Below are positions 1 through 14,300 of a stretch of DNA of 64,000 bases, piece after piece. The stretch lies in assembly GCF_030272615.1 (NCBI RefSeq), contig NC_081415.1:624961740-625025739 (forward strand), given 5' to 3'. The notes beneath the pieces are model-generated. The model worked only from the letters and a program-made list of their open reading frames with translations, ran no database searches and had not been told where the DNA came from. How positions within the stretch are numbered: position 1 is the first letter of the stretch; every line of letters starts with the position of its first letter. A program made the position numbers and the translations under genes. The stretch is from Cryptomeria japonica. Lineage: Eukaryota > Streptophyta > Pinopsida > Cupressales > Cupressaceae.

Positions 1-1440
1 TATAGATCAAACACTTATAATGTGTACAAATAAGGGTATCAATGTGGTACATGTTCATTATAATGAGTGATCCATCTTCAAACATACAAAATGAGAATTT
101 TGGTGAGTAATATGTTGAACTACAACTTTCTTGAAACCTAAAAGATCAAAAATTAAAAAGTACAAAAGTGGTTAAGGTATGCTACTTATATTAGAAATAA
201 TCTTGATATCAAATAAAAAATAGAGTGGCTTCATTTTAAAATGGAATTGATCATGAGATAGTCATTCCAAGCATACTCATAAAATGACTCTTCCCTTCCC
301 AATTGATTACATACAACAAAGGCAAGGAATCAGACAAGAAAAGAATAATACATGATCAACTAAAACCATTAATCTTACAAAATGTCAAAATATCATCGCG
401 TAGTAAATTATTAACAATATAGTAATATATGATATTTAAACCATGTAAAAAAAATTAAGATGCTCACTAATGCTTTCCACAATTAAGAAAAGTAATAAAT
501 GAAATGAGACATGAATGCTGGATAAGGTTAAATGTAATTATAGAAAATTAAGATGTTAAAATGATCAAGTGTGTTCCTCATAAACATGCACACGATTATA
601 AGATATAATCATAAACATGTGTAAACATACGATCACAAGATATAAGCATGTAATTATTATTATAAGACGTGATCAACATAATATAGATATTTAAAAATGA
701 ATGTGATGTAAAAAGATCTCTAATGGATCATGTAGACATAATAGAATATAAGCATGATACATGATATGCAAAAATTTGAAAGATATGATACATAAGATAA
801 TTCTTAATTTAAAATAATCAAGGTTCACTAAAATAACTTCCATAAATGGGATGCACCTAAATGATGAAACATGACATGTCAAGGATATGAGACAACACAC
901 ATGATGTAATATGGAAGGTGATATGAGAAATAAATAAGATATGAGAAAAGGAAAAATAAAAAAATCTCAACGAATAATACTTAATAAATAATCTACAAAA
1001 AAATAAAATAAAAGATAATAGATAAGTAAGTCACAACATGTATGGTCTAATACAAAAAATCAAATAAAATTTAACACAAAAAATTCTATTATTTATTTCC
1101 ATATGATGAGATTGATTAACAATCACTTTGGTCATTTGCATCATCTCAAACACTTACAAAGTAATAATAAAAAAACATAGATAAAACAAGGAAAAAGTAA
1201 TAATGAACTACATATGATGTGTTCAAAGTCACTTGTACCAACATGAACCATTGCACCATTCACATGCTATCTATGTACATAACATGAAGGGAAAAAGATA
1301 AATAGTTATATAAATATCTATATCCATAAAATATCAAAGGTTCAAAGAATGGGGCAAGAATTTTGTCATGCTAAATTAGCTTCATCTTAAATTTTCTAGT
1401 CTAAATATCCTCAAATAGAATTCATGTTACATCTCCCTAG

Positions 1441-1580
1441 GAGCACGAGCACACACACACACACACACACAGGTATGTATGTATCCAGTATGTGTATGTA
1501 TGTTTGTATGAATGTATTATATAGATGTATGTATATGGGTATGTTCATTTGTGTGTGTGTGCGTGTGCATGTGTGTGTGG
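1441..1580. repeat. Compound CA / GT-AT microsatellite
   Basis: A CA run near 1450-1472 is followed by GTAT-type repeats and then by a GT-rich run near 1550-1580. The CA run and the downstream GT run are complementary and could pair as a hairpin about 100 bases long. The equivalent tract in copy B (12813-12945) has different repeat numbers, as expected for slippage after duplication. Confidence 0.8.
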
Positions 1581-2583
1581 AGGTTGATAGATTTATCTAG
1601 ATGCCTTGCAATAATGGGTCCCTATAAAATTTAGCACAAGATGTTATTTGGAAATGTACAATATCATTTGGCCTGCCATAGGCCACTGCATATGATATAA
1701 ATAGTAGGTTTCCTAGTCACTTTTTGGTTTCCTTATGGTCTTTGATAAATAGAGAATGCACAACATTCCATCCACAAATAGATGAGAAGAAAATGGTTAT
1801 CAACAACATGATTATATGCAAGATAACACATGACACATTTAGGGAAGTTGTTGATGGCCTAACCTACTATAATTTCTCTTCGATAGCAGTATTTTTGTGG
1901 TTCAATTCTAAGTTGTAAATCCTCTTTACAACTATGATGCTTATTGAAAAATTGAAAACTAAACCCTCTTGGTTAAGCACAACCCTTGCTCTAGAATATC
2001 AGATGGTTCAATAGTCAAAATATTATTTTGTCAATAAAAAAGACAACTATTTGCCATTTTTAAACATAGAAGGTTAAATTTACTTATAATACCAAAGAGT
2101 TGCAGTTCATTTGGTTGAACATAATTGATAAGAGTGATGTTATATTCCTTGATTATGCCACCCACCAATGTTTGAATCCCTCCAATTTGCAATAAATAAG
2201 AGATGGGACCAAAGACCATGTGAGGTTAATTTGGGAGAATATATATCCTTCAATCCTTTCTAATAAAAAAAAATTGATCATTTGTGTAACCCAAACTTAT
2301 ACTCTCAATACCAACAAGTTACATTACTCACCTAAAATAAACATAAAACAACTCGAAAAAAAACAATCAACCATTTTACCATTAAACAATTTGTTATTTC
2401 TCTAAAACAGTTTTCTATAAATTCCTTATGTTTCATATGATGTAATTATTGAAAAAATGAAAGGATTCTTTCCTCTCAAAACAATCATCTTTGACGACCG
2501 GGTCTATTTTACTATTTATATTTAAGAAACCGGGCACACTCCCCGATAATCTTTGTAAGGAAAAGTCTCTCGACATCTAAGAT

Positions 2584-2997
2584 TTATCCAGCCAAGTACG
2601 TTGAAGACGAATCGTACTGATTTTTAACCTCTTCCAGCACGGTGATCATGTCGGAAGAATATACAGTGGCCTCTATGGAATCGAACCCTCGATCTCGGGT
2701 AATATAAGCAAATCCAAAAGAACTTACTTGAATGGCATAAGTATAAGAATAGGTATATGGAATTGTAAGTTTTGCCAAATAGGAAATATAGTGCCTAGCC
2801 TATATATTGCTATTACTTTGTGTTGTATAGTCCACGACAATTGTGGGGTACGTACCAGCTGAACCCATTTTAACTGCAACAACTAGGTAATCTTGACAGA
2901 GATAGACAAGCCAGTTGAAAAGCCTTCTCAAAAGAAAGACAAACAATTCAAATTGAGCGTAAAGTTGAAAAGAGGCTGCATATGGTAAAAAGCCCAT
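2584..2997 (-). CDS. Candidate small two-exon gene, copy A (unknown)
   Basis: I do not recognise this protein. Two minus-strand ORFs, 2997-2800 and 2778-2584, join in frame if a short intron is removed. Exon 1 is 2997-2817 with a donor at GTAATAG. Exon 2 is 2726-2584 with an acceptor at CATTCAAG. The product would be 107 residues (108 codons with stop). It has a hydrophobic aromatic N-terminal part (about residues 8-42, one possible membrane-associated helix) and a more polar C-terminus ending near MITVLEEVKNQYDSSSTY. A TATA-like stretch lies about 90 bases upstream at 3084-3096, though it reads on either strand. The ATG has a weak context. The same structure is kept in copy B, with roughly equal silent and replacement changes. 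Splice sites are inferred, so this may be a gene fragment. Confidence 0.32.
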
Positions 2998-4118
2998 TAA
3001 TAAGGAAAGTTGTTCGCAGCTGTATGTTTTACCAATCCATCTGTACGTCTCTCTGAATTTTTGTCATGTAGGAGAATAGAATGTATATAAATCCAGCATA
3101 AAAAACAGTTATACTGGGCTTTTCTGGCTGTGAATGACGATGACATGCTTAAGAATATGACTTGACATCATTACTGATACTTATGTACAGTGCAAATACT
3201 TTAAAATGCATAAATTTTGCCTGTTTTTTAATAGAGCCCAGCAATCTACAGTTCATAGTGTTATATTGAATATTTGGTGTAAGTTTTTTTATCATCAATA
3301 ATTTTAATATAATCTATGTTTTGTTATCCTTTTATTTATCCTACCATGAATAGAATGTGATCTGCAATACCCATAAGAAAAACTTACGAGAAATATTCAA
3401 TCTTAAAATTGACTCTTCAAATGATCAGCCAGTTTCTTTTTTTATTATATGTGGTCATCGTGAACTATGTCCAGCAATCCACATGCAACTGCATTGCAAG
3501 GCATACGTCAGAACGTTAGCTTTTAGTTTGGTGTTAATCACAGATTTTAAAATAGACAGGAATTCTGAAGTTGGCCACATTCCATAACTAAATCATATGA
3601 TTCCTATTACAGACAACATATGTTCATCTCTGCACATATTCTTATTCTTCCTCGCTATCTTTTCTATTGAAAATCGTTTTGTGCTTCAAATTCTTCTGAA
3701 TATTATAATAGGAATCTTATTATAGCATTGCTAACTTTTGCCAAACTTCTGTGAGCTGTCTTTTCCCCGGTGTTTTTTCTGTTTAAAAAAACTCGTTGAC
3801 TCAACTTCCTTTAAAAAGCTCCTTGATTAAACTTCTTTTGAAAAACTCCCCCTTCCGTTATTTGTTTCATATTGTTTCTATTTAGTTACTTATTTGTTTC
3901 TTCTTTTGGTTGAAAACACACTTAGAATATACATCTGGCTGGCGTTTAGGGTTGGGTAAGCCATAGCTATTTTCAACTTTTTAAAAATAAGGTTTAGCCA
4001 AAACATAAACACTTCAAAATGTCTTAAACATTTATCAATATCTTTATACCTTTTTATTATCTAAAGTTATATTTAGAATCAAATTTAGGAAAACATAATT
4101 TATTTATTTTTTTGATAA

Positions 4119-5084
4119 AAGTGGATGAACCAATAAAATTATATTAAATCTTTATATATTTTTTACATGGTGTTTGGTTCAATGAGCACTGAAGGGAAAG
4201 AACCAGGAAGAAAACCCTTCAGTATTGCTCAAAAGAACAAAAACCAATCTACCCATTACAAAAACCCATAGGCATCCCAAATAAAAACCCCAGTTACATA
4301 GTCAACCGCATTAGATATAAAGGAAGCTGTGAGACCCAGTGAAGAAGAGAACATCCCAAAATGAAACCACCGCTGCCTAAACATAAGCAGTGCTGCCATC
4401 CCAATAACCAATCTGTCTATATACCACATGAATCCAAGGCTCTGAAGAGAACAAAACACAGAGCCAGAAGGGAACCAAGAATAAGCAATCCTACCAGCAC
4501 AAAAATGGTGAGCAAACATATGCCCATCCATATAAGAAATAGAGAAGGATGATGAAAACCCTCAGGAAGCAAGATGAGACCAATCCACAGAATAGTCCAT
4601 AGCAAAAACCACAATAGTAACAACAGGATAAGAAACCATCTGCACCACCATATTAACTGCACTTTCCAATTCCTCAAAAAAAGTCACCATCCATCGATTT
4701 TGCCAAGAACTCTCCATAAAATGCAGAGCATTTTGTGTTAGAAAGAAAAAATACAGAAATAGAATGAATACCATATTTGCACACCATCTGGAATATAACA
4801 AGAACAAAATAATCAGATCATGATTATCTTTTCATCATAAGAGAAAACAATGAGCAAGAGGCTACACACCAAATGATGAAACTACCTCATATCTCACAAC
4901 AATTCCAATCATTAAAGCAACTCCCTCAATAGCAGAATGCACATAATGCAAAATGATTCAAAAGAAGGACCAATTCAAACCATTATGATACGAAACCTCA
5001 TGGCAAAGTCACCCACTTCCAACCGTAAAGAGAAATGATTACCAAAAAATTAGAGGATCAAAAAAATTAAAATTTGGAGATAAC
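4119..5084 (-). mobile_element. Insertion specific to copy A, possible LINE 3' fragment
   Basis: This stretch has no counterpart in copy B. Read on the minus strand, it is rich in Trp, Phe and Val codons over overlapping short ORFs (4807-4562, 4531-4256) and ends towards 4160 in a short oligo-A-like tract. That arrangement resembles the truncated 3' end of a non-LTR retrotransposon. I cannot identify a domain or target duplications, so the family is uncertain. Confidence 0.3.
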
Positions 5085-5203
5085 TTGGAACTTTTTTAAT
5101 ATTTAATATGTTATTCTAGATTAATCCCTTGACTTAGAACTTTTTTAATATTTGCAAAAAAATGTTCTAAGTCAAAGGAGATAACATATGCAAATATTAA
5201 TCT

Positions 5204-5770
5204 AGGATGATGTGTTGTCTTCCTTTCAGGTTAATTGGGTTAACTCCATAACCAAAAGAAGATATATTGAAATTTGGAGAGATAATATATCTTTTAAACA
5301 TTAATTTGGAAGATAAGAAAAAAATGGATTTTTAGGGAAGATACGAAGAACAACAAGGATGTCCTACAAATGATCAAAAATGGGAAAAGAGAAATTATTA
5401 CCCATTTGAAATGTAAATAAGTTTCTCAGCCCCCTGCCGATCTTGAGTTATTTGTCAAATTGAATTGGAGAATCACTTGCCAAATGGAAAAAACCAAAAT
5501 CACTAAGATAATTCTAAGGTAACATATTAAATGCAGAAAGCTTGAAAAGGGATGGATCAAATTAAACTTTGACGGATGTAGCAAAAATTCCTAGAGCTGC
5601 CGTAAAAGGAGGTATAATAAGAGATGACAAAGGACAAATAATAGAGATTTACGATAAACAAGTTGGGATAAAGACAAATAATGAAACAAAGGCATTATTT
5701 TATGGTGGGGAATCAAATGGGTCCTTAAATATGGTTTCTAGAAAGGATTTACAAAGACGGAGATGCAACA
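5204..5770 (+). pseudogene. LINE RNase H-like remnant (copy A)
   Basis: The plus strand near 5540-5720 encodes a decayed RNase H-type segment: a GWIKLNFDG-like strand, then GGIIRDDKGQIIE, then NNETKAL. This matches the RVT_3/RNase H domain found at the C-terminus of plant LINE polyproteins. In that family the first catalytic Asp lies in the FDG motif and the Glu in the NNE/AE motif, and both are still visible. The upstream part (5210-5350) is the same sequence as 16215-16400 in copy B. Small deletions and stops show it is not functional. Similarity to copy B stops near 5747, just before the next repeated block. Confidence 0.6.
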
Positions 5771-5788
5771 TAGCTGTAGGTACGTTAT

Positions 5789-7188
5789 ATTCATATAAAA
5801 GTCCAAAATCTTTACAACACCTGGAGATCCATATAAATAATAATAACAAATAATAATAAAAATCATAGTTTAATAAAAACATGAAGATACCAAAAAGCAA
5901 AGCATAAAGCTAACATCGAATTTGAACAGGAACAAATGATGAATAAATCATTGAAGATGGTGGTCAATTTTTCTAATTTCTTTTCTGATACTTTGCACTG
6001 ACCCACATATTAAAATGTTGGAGGCATATGGACGTTAGCTTAGTGCACCAAATGTCCACTCTGACATCTCATACCATCAAGTTTGATTTTTATATGATTG
6101 AAAGCTGGAGTGGATTGCTGGAAAGCTTTGCATGGATTCATCTTATTGCTCTGGTGGATCCATTCCTAAATCTAATTATTTTAGATTCACGAGTTGGATT
6201 GACAGTGACATTCAATTATATGTATGGGATTTAAGTTAATAAATGGAGTGAGTTAGAAAGTTCATGGGATTCATTAATTTATTAATGTACTTTTTTTTTA
6301 TATATGAAACAAACATTCTTATATTTATAAATTTTCAAATGATTTCGGTCACTTTTGTCATTATGGTATTGATCTCTACAAGTGTAATTTAAATCTTCTC
6401 GTAGATCTAAATCTGTAGATATGGATTTGAGTTCTGTTAAATGTATATTTTACTTTTTTTCTTAGTGTTTTCATTTGTATTGACAAAAATATGATGTATG
6501 TAGAAATTCTTTAAGATTTTGTTAGACAAGAGGATTCATCCCTATTGAAATCATTGCTACTAACTCAAAAATACTGAACAAGAGATCAGACACAATAGAC
6601 AAATATGCAGTGTCTCTCTAAGTATGGTGATCCAACCAAATGATGCAATGTAGGTGAGCTCTATTAATACTTCTTCAGTGATCACTTGCAAAGTGGGAAT
6701 AAGAATTAATGATTATTTATGGGTGATGTAATGTAAAGTAAGGTTTATCTTTTAATGTAATATTCTAAACCATAAAATAAGAAATATCAAGTTCAACTTG
6801 GTTTATAGTAATCAGATGGAAGAGTTCAATAAAGATTAATTTTGATTTTGATTTTTTTTGGATAATTTATATATCTTTAATTTCATGATTTTAAATTTTA
6901 ATTCAAGTAAATGAATGCGTCTAGTGAATGTGAGAACCAATTCTCAGAGTTGTATATAGATGGATTCAAAGAAAGTCTCGTGACATTTTCTAATTTTTAT
7001 GCTTAAATATGTCACTGGTACAATAGTTATTATATTATAGATAAACTAATCCAAGTGAACCAAAAATAAAAGAAAAAGTATAAGATACGCATTTTTCAAC
7101 TACTAAATTTTTTGCTCCTTTTGACTTGCATCTGAACTACTATGAAGATATATGCAAAGTAAAACAAGAAATCAAAATGAAACTAAAA
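5789..7188. repeat. Second duplicated block, copy 1
   Basis: This segment is paired with 9990-11377 in direct orientation at roughly 85% identity by eye, clearly older than the copy A/copy B duplication. In both places it runs directly into the start of the large block (7189 and 11378), so the ancestral unit was the two blocks joined together. I see no supported gene; the short ORFs in it are not conserved between the copies. Confidence 0.75.
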
Positions 7189-8410
7189 TATAGATCAAAC
7201 ACTTATAATGTATTCAAATAGTAGTATTTATTTGGTACATTCTCATTACAATGAGTGATCCATCTTAAAACATACAAAATGAAAATTTTAGTCAAATTTA
7301 TATCTTAAAAATTTAAAATACATAGTAACTATGACTTTCTTGAAATCTAAAAGATCAAAAAGTAAGAAGGCAAAAAGTGGTTATGATATTATACCTATAA
7401 TAGAAATAAACATTGAATCAAAGAAAAAATAGAGTGGTTCCATTTTAAAAAGGGAAGTGATCATGAGATAGTCATTGCAACCATACTCATCAAATGACTC
7501 TTCCCTTGCTAATTGGTCACATACGACAAATGAAAGCATTCAAAGGAGAAAAGAAAAATATATGATCAATTAAGACCATTAATCATATAAAGTGCAAATA
7601 TATTATCATGTAGTAAATATATAACAACATGGTAACATGTGATCTTTAAACCATGTACAAACAAGTACATAAGATACTCACTAATGCTTCTCCCAATGAA
7701 GAAAATTAACAAGCGAAAAGAGCCATGAATGTTGGACAAGGTTATGTAATTTTATAAAATTAAGATGTTAAAATGATCGTGTGTTCCTCATAAACATGTG
7801 TAAGCATGTGATCATAATATGTAAGCATGTAATCATCATAAGACATGATCAACATAATATAGATATCTAAGGATGAATGCAATGTAAAACGATATCTAAT
7901 GGAACACGTATACATGATAGAATATAAGCATGATCATGATGTGTAAAAATTGAAATGATATGATCCATAAGATAATTCTGAGTTTAATATCTTCAAGGTT
8001 CACTAAAACAACTACCATAAATGAAATGCACCTAATTATTTAGACATGGCATGTAAAGAATATGAGACAACAAATATGATGTAATATGGAAGGTGACATG
8101 ATAAATTTATAAGAAAATATGAGAAAAAAGAAAAATTACAACATATACGACATAAAAAATCCTAAAATGGAGACATACGATAGTAGAGATGTAAGTAGGA
8201 TCACAATGCACATAGTCCAATACAAAAGGCCAAATGAAACTCACCACCAAAAAAATATTTTTTGATTTATCCATATGATAAGATTGATTAACAATCACTC
8301 AAAGATTTGGATCATCTCAAATTCTCAGAAAATAAAACATAGATGAAACAAGAAAAAAGTAAAAATGAACTACATATGATTTGTTCAAAATCACTTGTAT
8401 CAACGTGAAT
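7189..8410. repeat. Large duplicated block, partial older copy C
   Basis: This region matches the first about 1.2 kb of copies A and B but with clearly more substitutions and indels. The match breaks near 8410, next to a GATA-rich stretch. It lacks the portion that holds the two-exon gene. No gene is supported here. Confidence 0.75.
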
Positions 8411-9989
8411 TATATAGATAGATAGTGCCAAAAGGCAATCCTACACCAAGACACTACAAAGCAAGTGCATGCAAGAGTTCGAGATAGATATAGTATGAAA
8501 TATTTTTGTGTTCAAACATTCAAGTTACAAGAGATTTGTATGCATGAGATCTTGAATCATAGAGTGTTTGAATGAGATAGTTTCTGAATGATAAATTGAA
8601 TCTTCTATGTTGAAAATGGAAGCCTTAAATACCCCAAGATTGAATGTGTGTCATTGTTTACAATATTCAAACTAGCTAAAAGAGCTATGTTATGCTAGCA
8701 TATTCTAGGAATTGTAATGCTCCGATAGTCTATTGAATTATGCATTTTGGCGAGATGCTAGTGTGTTGTGTAGATGTCCACACATTGTACTTACCATGAG
8801 AAATTCAAACTCAAAAATCATAGGACATTACAAATTCATTGGAATTATATTTATTTGAAGAAATTATAGAAAATTACAAAATAGATTTTACTAAGCTAAA
8901 GGGAGGATTTCGCAGTGTAAAAATGTAGGGGTATGTAATTTTTGACACTACACATTACCCCCACTATAGCAAGTGTATGTACTATACTTGATACAGAAGC
9001 TAAAGTAGAAAATCATGAGATTAAAAGAAGTTTACCTAGGATGTTTAGAGGATGGAAAGTTTTCAATTTATGTGGACTTGACCCCAAGGAAGAGACTCAC
9101 AGAAGAGTTGAGACATCTTACATAAGACTGATAATTTAAGTTGTGTATTCGGTTCTTAAACATACTAGGAAAAATACAATGAAACAAATAGAGATTCAAA
9201 CACACTAAAGACAACATTAACAAGTATGGCTAGCAAGCTCTATGTTATTCTTGAGACCATAAGATGATTTGATCAAACCATGATTTCTACAAGCTACATT
9301 GCATGACAAAAGCATGATGTTATTTCATGAGATACATAACTGATTTATTCGTATTCAGGTTATTTTAAGGAGAAGAGAAAGAGACAAAAGCATGATGTTA
9401 TTCCATGAGATACATAACTGATTTATTCATATTCTTCTTTTTATCAACTCTCTAGATGGTACCATCTTTTATATGTTCTTGGACAATGTGTCAAAGATGC
9501 ACACATCTTTCGATATCATAAACATGATAATATTGACTAAATATTTGTGCATCATACTACCTTAGTTATGACTTGTTTGAAGGTAATGATCTAATTTCTA
9601 AAAGGTTAATAAATTTATTCTTATATACTTTGTAGAATACTATAATAGCTTTCAGATAGTATAGAGAACTTCTCTCTTTGTTGAAATGTGGTTTAGAACC
9701 TTAGGAGTTTGTGATATAGTAATTACATTGCCTTGTCCGAAGGGTTTATTCTTTGTATATCCCCTAGAAGAATATGTGACACCCTGACTATCATATTGAA
9801 ATGATGAGCGAACAAAATACAGGTTTAGAACAACTGACTGCCATGCTATGCTTTAATAGTTTCGTCTTTTTTCATTATTCTCTTCATACTATTGATCATT
9901 GTTTCCCTTGCTATCGTACTAACAACTCCGTTGTTTCCAGATGAACTGATCTGGACTCCTAACTGGAATTTATATATAAACAACTTTAT
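8411..9989. other. Unique spacer between repeat copies
   Basis: I find no counterpart for this stretch elsewhere in the window and no convincing coding region. It contains a direct duplication: about 52 bases at 9305-9356 recur at 9383-9434 with a 78-base offset and only about two differences. The stretch probably replaced the remainder of copy C. Confidence 0.45.
9305..9434. repeat. Short direct duplication, 78-bp period
   Basis: A 52-base segment beginning GACAAAAGCATGATG is present twice, at 9305 and 9383, separated by 26 unrelated bases. The near identity implies a recent local duplication. Confidence 0.8.
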
Positions 9990-11377
9990 GTTTAGTTTTA
10001 TAAAATTCAAAATCTTTACAGTACCTGCAGATCCATATAAACAAAAAAACAATAAGAATCATAGTTTTATAAAAACATGAAGGTACCAAAAAAGCAAAGC
10101 ATAAAGCTAACATCCAATTAGAACTGGAACAAATGATGAATAAATCAATGAAGATGGTGCTCGATTTTTCTAATTTCTTCTCTGATACCTTGGACTGTTC
10201 CACATATTAACTCTTGGAGGCATATGGTCGTTAGCTTATTGGACCAAATTTCCACTCTGACATCTCATACCGTTAAGTTTGATTGAAAGGTGGAGTGGGT
10301 TGCTGGAAAGCCCTGTATGGATCCATCTTATTGCTCTGGTGGAGATTCGTTCCTAAATATAATTATTTTAGATTCACCAGATGAATTGACAGTGACATTG
10401 AATTATATGTATGGGACCTAAATTAAAAAATAGAGTTCGTTAGAAAGTTCATGAAGATATTTTGTTATAGCTCGTAGGAATGGATTCATTGATTTATTAT
10501 AGTACTTTTTGATATCAAACAAACATTCTTATATAAATATAAACTTTTGATTGATTTCGGTCACTTTCGTAATTATGTTACTGATTTCTACAAGTGCAAT
10601 TTAAATCTGCTTGCAGATCTAAATCCGCATATATGGATTTGATTTTGTTAAATATAATTTTTGAATCTTTTTTGGTCTTAGTGTTTTTATTTATATTTAA
10701 AAAAGATGTTGTTTGTAGATGTTGTTTACGATTTTGTTAGGCAAGAGGATTAATCCTATTTTCTAGTGAAATAATTTTTACTAACTCAACAATATAGAAT
10801 AAAAGATCCGATATAATAGACAAATATGCAGTCTTTCTTAAGTATGGTGAGTATGGTGATCCAACCAAATGATATGATGTTAGTGTTCTATGAATACTTC
10901 TTGACTGATCACTTGTAAAATGGAATAAGAATTATTTATTATTTATGGGTGATATGATTTAAAGTAAGGTTTGTCCTTAAGTGAAACACTCTAACACATA
11001 AAATAATAAATATCTAATTTAACTTGGTTCATAATAATTAGATGGAAGAGTTCAACAAAATACCTCCAATTCCATGATTTTAAGTATCACTCAAGTAAAT
11101 GGATCGGTGTAGTGAATGTCGGAACCAATTCTTAGGGTTGTGTATAAGATGGATTCAATAAAGAGGTCATGTTATTTTTTATTTTTTATTCTTAAATGTG
11201 TCACTTGTATGCTAGTCATTATACTATGAATAAACTAGTCAATGTGAACCAAAAAGAAAGAAAATGTATAAGATTTGCATTTTTCATTATTAATTTTTTT
11301 TTTCTCATTTTAACTTGCATCTCAACTACTATGAAGATGCAAGCCAAGTAAAACAAGAAATCAAAATGAAACTAAAA
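9990..11377. repeat. Second duplicated block, copy 2
   Basis: Direct repeat partner of 5789-7188, about 85% identical by eye, again joined at its right end to the large block. No gene is supported. Confidence 0.75.
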
Positions 11378-14300
11378 TATAGATCAAACACTTATAATGT
11401 GTACAAATAAGGGTATCAATGTGGTACATGTTCATTATAATGAGTGATCCATCTTCAAACATACAAAATGAGAATTTTGGTGAGTAATATGTTGAACTAC
11501 AACTTTCTTGAAACCTAAAAGATCAAAAATTAAAAAGTAAAAAAGTGGTTAAGGTATGCTACTTATATTAGAAATAATCTTGATATCAAATTAAAAATAG
11601 AGTGGCTTCATTTTAAAATGGAATTGATCATGAGATAGTCATTCCAAGCATACTCATAAAATGACTCTTCCCTTCCCAATTGATTACATACAACAAAGGC
11701 AAGGAATCAGACAAGAAAAGAATAATATATGATCAACTAAAACCATTAATCTTACAAAATGTCAAAATATCATCGCGTAGTAAATTATTAACAATATAGT
11801 AATATATGATCTTTAAACCATGTAAAAAAAATTAAGATGCTCACTAATTCTTTCCACAATTAAGAAAAGTAATAAATGAAATGAGACATGAATGCTGGAT
11901 AAGGTTAAATGTAATTATAGAAAATTAAGATGTTAAAATGATCAAGTGTGTTCCTCATAAACATGCACATGATTATAAGATATAATCATAAACATGTGTA
12001 GACATACGATCACAAGATATAAGCATGTAATTATTATAAGACGTGATCAACATAATATAGATATTTAAAAATGAATGTGATGTAAAAAGATGTCTAATGG
12101 ATCATGTAGACATAATAGAATATAAGCATGATACATGATATGCAATGAAAGATATGATACATGAGATAATTTTTAATTTAAAATAATCACAGTTCACTAA
12201 AATAACTACCATAAATGGGATGCACCTAAATGATGAAACATGACATGTCAAGGATATGAGACAACGCACATGATGTAATATGGAAGGTGATATGAGAAAT
12301 TTATAAGATATGAGAAAAAGGAAAAATAAAAAAATCTCAACAAATAATACTTAATAAATAATCTAGAAAAAATTAAAATAAAAGATAATAGAGAAGTAAG
12401 TCACAACATGTATGGTCTAATACAAAAAAACAAATAAAATTTAACACAAAATTTTTTATTATTTATTTCCATGTGATGAGATTAATTAACAATCACTTTG
12501 GTCATTTGCATCATCTCAAACACTTACAAAGTAACAAAAAAAAAACATAGATGAAACAAGGAAAAAGTAATAATGAACTACATATGATGTGTTCAATGTC
12601 ACTTGTACCAACATGTTTACCATTGCACCATTCACATGCTATCTATGTACATAACATGAAAGGAAAAAGATAAATAGTTATATAAAGATCTATATCCATA
12701 AAATATCAAAGGTTCAAAGAATGGGGCAAGAATTTTGTCATGCTAAATTAGCTTCATATTAAATTTTCTAGTCTTAGTATCCTCAAATAGAATTCATGTT
12801 ACATCTCCCTAGGAGCACTAGTGTGCACACACACACATAGGTATGTATGTATACATGTATGTGTATGCATGTTTGTATGAATGTATTATATAGATGTATG
12901 TATATGTATGTTCGTGTGTGTGTGTGTGTGTGCATGTGTGTGGAGGTTGATAGATTTATCTAGATGCCTTGCAATAATGGGTCCCTATAAAATTTATTAC
13001 AAGATGTTATTTGGATATGTACAATATCATTTGACCTACCATAGGCCACTGCATATGATATAAATAGTAGGTTTCCTAGTCACTTTTTGGCTTCCTTATG
13101 GTCTATGATAAATAGAGAATGCACAACATTCCATCCACAAATAGATGAGAAAAAAATGGTTATCAACAACATGATTATATGCAAGATAACACATAACACA
13201 ATTAGAGAAGTTGTTGATGCCCTAACCTACAAAAATATCTCTTCGATAGCATTATTTTTGTGGCTCAATTCTAAGATGTAAATCCTCTTTACAACTATGA
13301 TGCTTATTGAAAAATTATAAACTAAACCCTCTTGGTTAAGCACAACCCCTTCTCTAGAATATCAGATGGTTCAATAGTCAAAATATTATTTTGTTAATAA
13401 AAAAGACAACTATTTGCCATTTTTAAACATAGAAGATTAAATTTACTTATAATACCAAAGAGTTGCAGTTCATTTGGTTGAACATAATTGATAAGAGTGA
13501 TGTTATATTCCTTGATTAAGCCACCCACGAATGTTTGAATCCCTCCAAATTGCAATAAATAAGAGATGGGGCCAAAGACCATGTGAGATTAATTTAGGAG
13601 AATATCTATCCTTCAATCCTTCACTCTAATAAAAAGAAGTTGATCATTTGTGTAACCCAAACTTATACTCTCAATACCAACCAGTTACACTATTCACCTA
13701 AAATAAACATAAAACAACTAAAAAAAAACAATCAACCATTTCACCATTAAACAATTTGTTATTTCACTAAAACAGTTTTCTATATATTCCTTATGTTTCA
13801 TATGATGTAATTATTGAAAAAATGAAAGGATTCTTTCCTCTCAAAACAATCATCTTTGACGACCGGGTCTATTTTACTATTTATATTTAAGAAACCGGGC
13901 ACACTCCCCAATAATCTTTGTAAGGAAAAGTCTCTCGACATCTAAGATCTATCCAGCAAAGTACGTTGAAGACGAATCGTACTGATTTTTAACCTCTTCC
14001 AGCACGGTGATCATGTCGGAAGAATATACAGTGGCCTCTATGGAATCGACCCCTCGATCTCGGGTAAAATAAGCAAACCCAAATGAACTTACTTGAATGG
14101 CATAAGTATAAGAATAGGTATATGGAATTGTAAGTTTTCCCAAATAGGAAATATAGAGCCTAGCCTATATATTGCTATTACTTTGTGTTGTATAGTCCAC
14201 GACAATTGTGGGGTACGTACCAGCTGAAACCATTTTCACTGCAACGACTAGGTAATCTTGACGGAGATAGACGAGCCAGTTGAAAAGCCTTCTCAAAAGA

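Larger units (their letters stand above)
1..4118. repeat. Large duplicated block, copy A
   Basis: This stretch recurs at 11378-15474 in the same orientation, with only scattered substitutions and small indels (a few percent by eye). The first base of the window already lies inside the block, so the duplication may extend further left. It is AT-rich and contains a CA/TG microsatellite and a candidate two-exon minus-strand gene (2584-2997). Short ORFs at 1724-1918 and 3357-3587 differ between the copies mostly by amino-acid changes and are not called as genes. Similarity to copy B ends near 4118, where the copies carry different sequence before meeting again in LINE debris. Confidence 0.85.

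Noticed and set aside
1441-1580. CRISPR-like regular repeats
   Set aside because: Simple dinucleotide and tetranucleotide slippage with no unique spacers, in plant DNA.
1724-1918. 64-codon ORF, also at 13087-13281
   Set aside because: The two copies differ by about eleven amino acids in 64, so there is no sign of protein constraint, and no motif is recognisable.
3357-3587. 76-codon ORF, also at 14722-14952
   Set aside because: Open in both copies, but most differences change amino acids. Shared openness is expected from recent duplication.
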